Shown here piece by piece: positions 14,459 through 19,920 of a stretch of 19,920 bases of DNA. Within the stretch, counting starts at the first letter, position 1; every line of letters starts with the position of its first letter. The translations under genes and the position numbers were made by a program. The stretch spans positions 1 to 19,920 of the forward strand of contig JAEXUD010000063.1 in NCBI GenBank assembly GCA_023453025.1, given 5' to 3'. The notes under the pieces were generated by a model. The model had not been told where the DNA came from and searched no databases. It worked only from the letters and a program-made list of their open reading frames with translations. This stretch comes from Bacillota bacterium. Its GTDB lineage: Bacteria > Bacillota > Clostridia > Tissierellales > Sedimentibacteraceae.

Positions 14459-15532
14459 TTATTCTTGTGTTATACCGTTTAAGCTGTCAACTATTTGTAT
14501 CCACGTATTGCCCGGATTTAAACACAGCTCTTCGTTGTTTATATAAAATTTTGTTCTTGCTTTTTCGGAATCCTTTTTCCATGTTATTTCACATGATTCT
14601 CCTTCAGTATAATACATACCCTTTCCTGTTCCTATTGTCTCTAAGTAAAGCCTCCCTACGCTGTCTAAAACGTTTTTAGGAGCTTCTAACACTATTATAT
14701 TCTTAGTGGCAAGCTGCTCGTTATCCAGCTCATCCATATGTTTTTCCTTGTCTTTAAAACGCAAATAAAGCTTTAAAGCTTCGTCATATATGTAATCAGT
14801 TGTATTTTCCTTATTATATGTAATATTAATTTTATTAGCTGTTAAAGTATCATACTTTTCAGAAAGTTTTTTACTTTTTTCATTGAAGCTGTATTTTTCA
14901 AACTTGCCTTCTGTTCTTAAACCTATCCTTTCAGCCTCGGCTCTTATGGACTTAAGTGTTGTGTACATATTGTGAGGAGCAAATTTACCGGTGTCATTAT
15001 AACGCCACATGGCTCCTGAATACAGCCCGTCTATTTCTGCAGCACCAAGACGTTTAATATCTGCAAATGCATCCTCGCTGCCTCCCACATGAACAAATAT
15101 TGCATCATTTTCCAATGCGTAATAAATTATGTAAGGTCTTGCGCTTCTTACAGGACCGATTTGCTCAGGTTCCTTTGCCAGAAAAACCGCTAAATATCTG
15201 GTGTATGGATATTCAACCTGAAATTCATAAATTATCTCAGCATCCCTTAGTCCTGCTTGCAATCTTGCATCAGGGTGGTTGTCGATTGAAACTGCAACCG
15301 GCCTTTTATTAAGCTCTTCAGGATAATATTTAAGTCCGTCTAAGGGTGAAATTATTTTATTGGGGTCATCTTCCTGTTCTGATTGCTGCTCTATTTCCTC
15401 TAATCCGATTATCTCTTCATCTCCAGCCGGTAAAGGTTCTTCCGCCGGCGGCTGAGGGGTTGATGTTTCCTTGCTGCATGAAGTCGTGAATATCATAATT
15501 ACAAATAAAAAACTTATCAGAAATTTTTTCAT
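14459..15532 (-). CDS. DUF3048-family lipoprotein (YerB-like)
   Basis: Predicted to be exported and lipid-anchored: the N-terminus has MKK, a hydrophobic core (FLISFLFVIMIF) and the lipobox TTSC with Cys19. Residues ~20-60 form a Pro/Glu-rich spacer. The globular part (~64-357) has RPVAVSIDNHPDARLQAGL (78-96), IIYEFQVEYPYTRYLAVF and IGPVRSARPYIIYY, the DUF3048 signature, followed by a C-terminal half with WKKDSEKARTKFYINNEEL and NPGNTWIQIV, as in the DUF3048 C-terminal domain. Known: the family is widespread in Firmicutes and its function is unresolved. It stands between ybeY and cdd, where dgkA is found in Bacillus. Start ATG at 15532 with AGGATGG nearby; gaps of 10 and 14 nt to its neighbours put it in the operon. 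Confidence 0.9.
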   Translation of the reverse strand: MKKFLISFLFVIMIFTTSCSKETSTPQPPAEEPLPAGDEEIIGLEEIEQQSEQEDDPNKIISPLDGLKYYPEELNKRPVAVSIDNHPDARLQAGLRDAEIIYEFQVEYPYTRYLAVFLAKEPEQIGPVRSARPYIIYYALENDAIFVHVGGSEDAFADIKRLGAAEIDGLYSGAMWRYNDTGKFAPHNMYTTLKSIRAEAERIGLRTEGKFEKYSFNEKSKKLSEKYDTLTANKINITYNKENTTDYIYDEALKLYLRFKDKEKHMDELDNEQLATKNIIVLEAPKNVLDSVGRLYLETIGTGKGMYYTEGESCEITWKKDSEKARTKFYINNEELCLNPGNTWIQIVDSLNGITQE

Positions 15533-15542
15533 CTGTCCATCC

Positions 15543-15992
15543 TTATTTAAAGATTTGTAGTTTTTTCATTATTTCCTTTTCTCTTAAGCGCATCTCTTCT
15601 TTTTCTGTTTCATTCATATGGTCATACCCCAAAAGATGAAGCATGCTGTGAACAGTTAGATACAACATTTCTCTTTCAAAGCTGTGCCCGAAATCATCAG
15701 CTTGTTCGATTATTCGCTTTGTTGAAAGTACAATATCTCCAAGAATTATTATACCGTCAAATTTATCTTCATCCATAGGAAATGAAAGTACGTCGGTTTC
15801 TGAGTCAACATTTCTGAATTCTCTGTTAAGCTCTCTTATTTCTTCATTCGTAACAAAAGAGACACTAACCTCGAAATCTCCCTCAGCACCCTCATCATCA
15901 ATAACAGTGTCAATTGCCTTTTCAATTGCTTTCATATTTTCGTCAGTAATTTCCATTATATCTTGTCTGTTGTCAAATAATACATCAATCAT
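15543..15992 (-). CDS. ybeY: Endoribonuclease YbeY (rRNA maturation factor)
   Basis: A zinc-dependent single-strand endoribonuclease involved in 16S rRNA 3'-end maturation and 70S quality control. The catalytic motif HSMLHLLGYDH gives His115, His119 and His125 in the 149-aa form. DVLSFPMDE and LGDIVLS are also family hallmarks. ATG at 15992 (MIDVLFDNRQ) is chosen over the ATG at 16016, because GAGG lies 10 nt before it and family members start with this strand. It overlaps the end of phoH by 8 nt. In Bacillus yqfF (pgpH) lies between phoH and ybeY; here they are directly joined. Confidence 0.94.
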   Translation of the reverse strand: MIDVLFDNRQDIMEITDENMKAIEKAIDTVIDDEGAEGDFEVSVSFVTNEEIRELNREFRNVDSETDVLSFPMDEDKFDGIIILGDIVLSTKRIIEQADDFGHSFEREMLYLTVHSMLHLLGYDHMNETEKEEMRLREKEIMKKLQIFK

Positions 15993-16953
15993 TCTTTTTA
16001 GCCTCAAATCTTTCATATGCTTTGATTATATCCTGAACCAGTTTATGTCTTACTACATCCGTCGTTTGAAAATACATAAAACCAATGTCTTCAACGTCTT
16101 TTAAAATTCGAGATACAGTTTTCAAACCTGATTTCTTGTCACCTGGTAAATCTATCTGAGTAATATCCCCGGTTATAACTGCTTTAGAGCCATATCCAAG
16201 ACGGGTTAAAAACATTTTCATTTGTTCATTAGTTGTATTTTGTGCTTCGTCAAGTATTATAAAGGAAGAATCCAGTGTACGTCCTCTCATGTATGCCAGG
16301 GGAGCAACCTCGATTAGTTGTTTTTCAACATTTTTTAAATAATTTTCCGGACCCATAATTTCAAACAGTGCATCATATAAAGGTCTTAGGTATGGGTCAA
16401 CCTTATCCTGCAAATCACCGGGCAAAAATCCCAGTTTTTCTCCTGCCTCAACAGCAGGTCTTGTAAGAATTATTCTGTCAACTTCTTTTTTTCTGAATGC
16501 ATTGACTGCAGCAGCAACAGCAAGATAGGTTTTGCCGGTACCGGCAGGACCTATACCAAAGGTAACATCCTTGGTATTAATTAAATCCATGTATCTTTTT
16601 TGACCAATTGTCTTGGGCTTGATTACTCTTCCGGATGCTGTGGTTACAATTACATCTTTTAATATTTCATTATAATCTATATTATAATTTGATTTGTTTG
16701 CTTCAATCAAATAAACTACTTTTTGGTCGCTTAATTCTCCTTCAGTATCTATTACGTTTATCATGTCTTTTAATATTTTAACAACCGCATCTGTCTTTTG
16801 TTTATCGCCGGTTACTTTGATTATTCCGCTTCTTATAAGAATATTTACATCAAAGTAGCTTTTGATAACCTTGATATTTTTGTCGTGAATTCCTAACAGC
16901 TTCACCAGATTATCCTCATTGGCCATTAAAATATTTTCTTCATGTAATTCCAT
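15985..16953 (-). CDS. phoH: PhoH-like ATPase
   Basis: A cytoplasmic P-loop ATPase of the PhoH/YbeZ family, commonly paired with YbeY and inferred to act in RNA metabolism. The 322-aa protein has Walker A GPAGTGKT (135-142), the conserved LTRPAVEAGEKLGFLPGD, Walker B FIILDEAQNTT (231-241), and an ITGDITQIDLP sensor-like motif. The N-terminal ~90 residues resemble a KH-like RNA-binding fold (VIKSYFDVNILIRSGIIKVTG). ATG at 16953 is used because AAAGGAGG precedes it by 4 nt; the longer frame (16995) has no better SD and overlaps yqfD. Confidence 0.94.
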   Translation of the reverse strand: MELHEENILMANEDNLVKLLGIHDKNIKVIKSYFDVNILIRSGIIKVTGDKQKTDAVVKILKDMINVIDTEGELSDQKVVYLIEANKSNYNIDYNEILKDVIVTTASGRVIKPKTIGQKRYMDLINTKDVTFGIGPAGTGKTYLAVAAAVNAFRKKEVDRIILTRPAVEAGEKLGFLPGDLQDKVDPYLRPLYDALFEIMGPENYLKNVEKQLIEVAPLAYMRGRTLDSSFIILDEAQNTTNEQMKMFLTRLGYGSKAVITGDITQIDLPGDKKSGLKTVSRILKDVEDIGFMYFQTTDVVRHKLVQDIIKAYERFEAKKND

Positions 16954-16966
16954 TAATCCTCCTTTG

Positions 16967-18175
16967 TCACTCTGCTTTATTTTCATCCTTGTCAACTTCA
17001 GGCATAGATAATCTTACCTTTTCACCTATGTCTTCAATAACCTCTATTTGGGCTCTTAAATAATAATAGCTTTCATCATGTGAAAAATTCATGGATGATT
17101 TTAGTATCTTGGCATCCCTGTTACACATTTTTAATAAGTCATCATACAAGGCTACCTTCATTTTATTTTTTGCTGTAGATTCATCTATCTCAATCGGTTC
17201 TACAACCTGCTCATAGTATGTGCCTTTTATAAATCTAATATCAGTTAAATTTGAAATTATAGGAATATTGACAGTTTCTTCTCTATAATTATAATTTTCA
17301 AAGGGAGCTTTGTCACCTATTATTTTAATACTGTTACCATTAATTTGCAAGTAATAAACATTTTTATGCTTGTTGGTAGAAACTTCGAAACTTTTAACCT
17401 TTTCTTCCTTCATTTCAAAATTATAGTATGTCTTGCCGTATATTGTTCCTTCTGAAGGTACCATCATGAATTCCTCGGAATTTTTATTTTTAACCATTCC
17501 CATTACCAGGGTTTGACCTTCATATACCACGTCGCCGACTTTTACTACAGGCTGACCGCTTTTAGCAATTACCTTATTTATTATGGCATTCTTATTTGAA
17601 ATGATGCTTGAAGGTTCATTACTTTTGATTTCTGCTTTTTCAGGCTTCTTTTCCTTTACAAATATAATCAGATTAGAACCTTCAATATAGACTTCTACAA
17701 ACTTAAATCTCTCGAAGCTGTTATAAAGCATTGTTTCAATTTTTTTAGGTTTTAAGCTTGAATGTGATATAGGTGTTTTAATATTATTTTCTTCCAAAAG
17801 TTTTACAATATTCTTAGCGGTGATATTACTTGTTCCAATAACCTGTATATTCCATACCAAGGAAGATAAAACATACAAGCAAACCAATAAAATAAACAAG
17901 CCCGCCACAAAGCCCTTTCGTACTTTTAATTTTCTCAGCTTAAGTGCGAATCCCTTTTTGTTGACAGCCTCCATATTTTTATCTCTTAATATTTCTTCAT
18001 ATTTTTTATAATCTTCGTAGGAAATTTTAAATTTTATACCATGTTCGTTTTTTTCCACATCCCACATATTTATGTTTTTTCGCTGGAGTAAATTAATGAT
18101 TTTCTCAAAGTTACCGTTTTTCAAGCGGATTACAACAAAACCTCTCAATAAATACATCAACTTAAATATAAGCAT
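16967..18175 (-). CDS. yqfD: Sporulation protein YqfD
   Basis: Known: yqfD is in the sigma-E mother-cell regulon of B. subtilis and related to engulfment or forespore stages; its biochemical role is unclear. Seen: a 402-aa protein with an N-terminal cytoplasmic part (~1-85), one transmembrane segment (~88-112, GFVAGLFILLVCLYVLSSLVW), then a large outer portion beginning IQVIGTSNI, a POTRA-like element. The conserved VYIEGSNLIIFVKEKKPE and GQPVVKVGDVVYEGQTLVMG lie in the middle. The C-terminus is charged. The ATG at 18175 follows AAGGAG by 7 nt, and the gene starts 2 nt after yqfC. It indicates an endospore-former. Confidence 0.92.
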   Translation of the reverse strand: MLIFKLMYLLRGFVVIRLKNGNFEKIINLLQRKNINMWDVEKNEHGIKFKISYEDYKKYEEILRDKNMEAVNKKGFALKLRKLKVRKGFVAGLFILLVCLYVLSSLVWNIQVIGTSNITAKNIVKLLEENNIKTPISHSSLKPKKIETMLYNSFERFKFVEVYIEGSNLIIFVKEKKPEKAEIKSNEPSSIISNKNAIINKVIAKSGQPVVKVGDVVYEGQTLVMGMVKNKNSEEFMMVPSEGTIYGKTYYNFEMKEEKVKSFEVSTNKHKNVYYLQINGNSIKIIGDKAPFENYNYREETVNIPIISNLTDIRFIKGTYYEQVVEPIEIDESTAKNKMKVALYDDLLKMCNRDAKILKSSMNFSHDESYYYLRAQIEVIEDIGEKVRLSMPEVDKDENKAE

Positions 18176-18177
18176 AT

Positions 18178-18459
18178 TTACTCCTTCTTACTAAAAATTA
18201 ATTCATCAATATTTCCTTTAATTATTACCTTGTAATTATTTATTTCTTCTATTTTAAATTTTGAACCTTTTATCAAAATGTTATTATCAAATGTTTTTAT
18301 CCCCACCACGTTAATATCATAAATTGTTATTCCCATGTGATTTTCTATAATTACCTTTTTATTTCCATGCATTCTCAAATCAAAATTATCCGTAAATGCA
18401 TCATTTGGAATTTCCAGATCGTCTGCCAGTTTGCTCCTTAAGTTGTTGAACTTTCCCAT
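18178..18459 (-). CDS. yqfC: Sporulation protein YqfC
   Basis: A small cytoplasmic protein of the YqfC/YabP family. Known: the family is in the sigma-E regulon, and the YabP branch is needed at a late spore-coat stage. Seen in the 93-aa protein: DLEIPNDAFTDNFDLRMHGNKKVIIENHMGI, IYDINVVGIKTFDNNILIKGSKF and a final beta strand VIIKGNIDELIF, the whole of the family domain. The ATG at 18459 is preceded by AAAGGAGG with 6 nt spacing. First gene of the nine-gene minus-strand cluster; a sigma-E-like promoter lies 42-71 nt upstream. Confidence 0.92.
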   Translation of the reverse strand: MGKFNNLRSKLADDLEIPNDAFTDNFDLRMHGNKKVIIENHMGITIYDINVVGIKTFDNNILIKGSKFKIEEINNYKVIIKGNIDELIFSKKE

Positions 18460-18501
18460 ACATGCCTCCTTTATTAAACCATAAAAGTTGTCTGTTATAA
18501 T

Positions 18502-18530
18502 AAATTATGCATTCTGGACTTGTTATATGA
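18502..18530 (-). promoter_or_regulatory. Candidate sigma-E promoter for yqfC-yqfD
   Basis: Minus strand: TCATATA (18530-18524), a 14-nt spacer, CATAATTT (18509-18502). Against the Bacillus sigma-E form TCATATT and CATACAAT this keeps 6 of 7 in the -35 and the invariant CATA plus final T in the -10. No good sigma-A promoter overlaps it. Short motifs in AT-rich DNA arise by chance, so this is supportive and not proof. Confidence 0.45.
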
Positions 18531-18676
18531 TTTTTTCAAGGGACGTAATTAAAGTAGTACAAAACTATAAGCAGCTTTTCGATTTGCATATTCAGACAAT
18601 AATAGCAGGTATGTTCTTTCTAATTTTTAATATTTTGCAATAAAAACTTAATCTTTTATCGTTCTTATGCCAAAGA

Positions 18677-18705
18677 TTTACTTTTAATTATGAATTTGAT
18701 AAAAT
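18677..18705 (+). promoter_or_regulatory. Promoter for the lrp-lysE pair
   Basis: TTTACT at 18677-18682 and TAAAAT at 18700-18705 with a 17-nt spacer, 21 nt before the regulator's ATG. The 18460-18726 region is divergent: it carries this promoter and that of yqfC. A self-regulated Lrp operator could lie here but I cannot define it. Confidence 0.6.
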
Positions 18706-18726
18706 AATTTAAAAGGAGTGTATGAG

Positions 18727-19167
18727 ATGGACGAGATTGATTATGCGATTCTTAATGAACTTAAAAAAAACGGAAGGGCTTCCGCCTCTAAAATCAGCGG
18801 TGAAGTAAATCTGTCTATTCCTGCTGTTGCCGAACGAATCAGAAAATTGGAACAGACCGAAATAATACAACAATATACGATTAAAATAAATCGCAACAAA
18901 ACAGATAAACGACTCTTGGCATTTATCTTTGTTAACATAGATAAAACAGAAAACATTGACAATTTCAGAAATGAGATTATACAGCATAATTGCATTTTAG
19001 AGTGCCATCACGTTGCTGGCACATATGATTATTTACTAAAGGTTGTTGCAGAAGATACGCAAGCTCTGGAAGGACTTTTGTCAAAGACGATAAAGAAGAT
19101 TAAAGGTGTTTCAAGCTCAAACACAATTATTTCACTCACAACTCTGAAAGAGGAAATCAATTTTTAG
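18727..19167 (+). CDS. Lrp/AsnC-family transcriptional regulator
   Basis: DNA-binding regulator that usually senses an amino acid. The 146-aa protein has an N-terminal helix-turn-helix (~1-45: DYAILNELKKNGRASASKISGEV, then LSIPAVAERIRKLEQ) and a C-terminal RAM effector domain (~62-140) with FIFVNI, CHHVAGTYDYLLKVVAED and the closing strand SSSNTIISLTTLKEE. ATG at 18727 is chosen because AAGGAG lies 8 nt before it; an in-frame GTG at 18718 overlaps that SD. It precedes a LysE-type exporter by 12 nt. Known: Lrp-type regulators often control an adjacent amino-acid exporter, so it probably activates or controls this one. The ligand is not deducible. Confidence 0.93.
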   Translation: MDEIDYAILNELKKNGRASASKISGEVNLSIPAVAERIRKLEQTEIIQQYTIKINRNKTDKRLLAFIFVNIDKTENIDNFRNEIIQHNCILECHHVAGTYDYLLKVVAEDTQALEGLLSKTIKKIKGVSSSNTIISLTTLKEEINF

Positions 19168-19179
19168 AAAGGTAATGCT

Positions 19180-19785
19180 ATGGTACTAAAAGGTCTGAGA
19201 TTTGGAATGTTATTGCAGCTTGCCGTTGGACCAATGTGTTTAATGGTATTTAATACATCCACTACATATGGGTTTGTTTATGGCTTATATCTTGTTTCTG
19301 CAATTGCTCTTATAGATGCTTTATATGTTGCTTTATCCTGTGTTGGCGTTGCCGCTGTCATCAATAAGGAAAAGATAAGAAATGCTATAAAACTGGCAGG
19401 CTGTTTAGTGTTAGTCTTGTTTGGGATGAACACCGTATCAGGTGCTTTTGATTTATCATTTTTACCTGACATTGCGCTGTTCTCTTACGCATCAAGCGAG
19501 AATTTGTTTGTTCAGGGATTGCTGCTGACAGCATCAAATCCCTTGACCATTATTTTTTGGAGCGGTATGTTCTCAACACAAATGATGGAAAACCAGTGGA
19601 ACAAAAAACAGCTTTTTTTATTCGCTGCAGGCTGCGTTATGGCCACGATAATTTTCCTGACAATTGTCTCATTTCTGGGAAGCATATTAAGCGGCTTTTT
19701 ACCTCAAATTATTGTGAAATCTTTGAATGTGACCGTCGGTATTATTCTAATTTTCTTTGGAATAAAACTATTATATATGGCTTGA
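19180..19785 (+). CDS. LysE/RhtB-family amino-acid exporter
   Basis: Integral membrane exporter. The 201-aa protein has about six hydrophobic segments (~8-26, 36-60, 69-90, 108-130, 143-170, 176-200). The family GP motif lies in the first (VGPMCLMVF, 16-24) and ASNPL near 118-122, matching the second conserved helix of the LysE superfamily. The length is typical. The ATG at 19180 follows GAAAGGTAATGCT. It is co-oriented with the Lrp regulator directly upstream and probably co-transcribed. The substrate could be a basic, branched-chain or hydroxy amino acid. Confidence 0.9.
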   Translation: MVLKGLRFGMLLQLAVGPMCLMVFNTSTTYGFVYGLYLVSAIALIDALYVALSCVGVAAVINKEKIRNAIKLAGCLVLVLFGMNTVSGAFDLSFLPDIALFSYASSENLFVQGLLLTASNPLTIIFWSGMFSTQMMENQWNKKQLFLFAAGCVMATIIFLTIVSFLGSILSGFLPQIIVKSLNVTVGIILIFFGIKLLYMA

Positions 19786-19788
19786 CAA

Positions 19789-19920
19789 GGGGACGTCAGA
19801 CTGCGTAAAATCAATTTTATTATTAAATTTTTATGCAATATAGCTCAAAACGTACTTATTTATAGGTGTTTTATAAAATTATTCGTATATAAATTAATGA
19901 AATTAATGTTTTTGCGCAGT
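19789..19920. mobile_element. MITE-like inverted-repeat element, cut by the window end
   Basis: GGGGACGTCAGACTGCGTAAAA starts at 19789, just after lysE. The window ends with TTTTTGCGCAGT (19909-19920), whose reverse complement ACTGCGCAAAAA matches 19800-19810 with one G-U-compatible change. The interior of about 98 bp is AT-rich and has no coding capacity. Inference: a small non-autonomous element whose right end, expected to continue as CTGACGTCCCC, lies beyond position 19920. Confidence 0.6.

Noticed and set aside
14257..14679. 140-aa plus-strand open frame opposite cdd and the lipoprotein gene
   Set aside because: It lies wholly antisense to two well-recognised genes, has no SD and no recognisable domain; it is a shadow frame.
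18537..18555. Another GGGACGT-type repeat copy in the yqfC-lrp gap
   Set aside because: It has a short CAAGGGACGT match but no complementary second arm within 150 bp, so it may be chance or an eroded remnant.
11833..19785. Novel defence or biosynthetic island
   Set aside because: All genes from yqfC to recO and the lrp-lysE pair belong to widespread families in mostly expected order; nothing suggests a defence module.
19557..19808. 83-aa plus-strand frame overlapping the end of lysE
   Set aside because: It is in a different frame from the clear LysE protein and has no SD or membrane pattern.

Overview
This window looks like core chromosome from a low-GC, endospore-forming Firmicute of the clostridial/Tissierellia type. 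The evidence is the strong A+T bias, purine-rich Shine-Dalgarno (SD) sequences before most genes, the sporulation pair yqfC-yqfD, a single-chain glycyl-tRNA synthetase behind a T-box leader, and the conserved order yqfC-yqfD-phoH-ybeY-cdd-era-recO / glyS / ccpN-like-ppsR-dgt / dnaG-rpoD / trmK-nif3-nadE. The genus cannot be fixed from the sequence alone.

Layout. Positions 1-842 are an accessory-looking left edge: a hairpin terminator facing left, a small plus-strand gene (283-765) resembling the N-terminal beta-domain of clostridial spore peptidoglycan hydrolases, and two related hairpin repeats on either side of it. From 843 to 18459 every gene is on the minus strand. In transcription order, from high to low coordinates, these are: a nine-gene cluster yqfC-yqfD-phoH-ybeY-DUF3048 lipoprotein-cdd-era-recO-DUF4342 protein (18459 to 11833, gaps of 2-18 nt or overlaps); glyS with its own promoter and a glycine T-box (11823 to 10068); a CcpN-like CBS regulator, ppsR and dgt (about 9991 to 7519); dnaG-rpoD behind a consensus sigma-A promoter and ending in a terminator (7499 to 4467); and trmK-nif3-nadE (4234 to 843). 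At the right edge an Lrp-family regulator and a LysE-family exporter run divergently on the plus strand (18700-19785), followed by the start of another inverted-repeat element that runs off the window.

How the genes work together. Most are housekeeping: ribosome and RNA maturation (era, ybeY, phoH, trmK), replication and transcription (dnaG, rpoD), repair (recO), translation (glyS), nucleotide and NAD supply (cdd, dgt, nadE), control of carbon flux around pyruvate (ccpN-like, ppsR) and sporulation (yqfC, yqfD).

I do not see an unmistakable new defence or biosynthetic system. The observations most worth following are: (1) several palindromic repeats with GGGGAC-type ends, one inserted between the T-box terminator and glyS; (2) two conserved genes, nif3 and the ccpN-like gene, whose family-conserved N-termini lack ATG, GTG and TTG starts and would need ATT or a sequence correction; (3) 54-bp tandem hairpin repeats before trmK; (4) the small orphan beta-domain gene bracketed by repeats; and (5) gene gains and losses within an otherwise conserved cluster. 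All family assignments come from motif recognition by eye; no database search was run.
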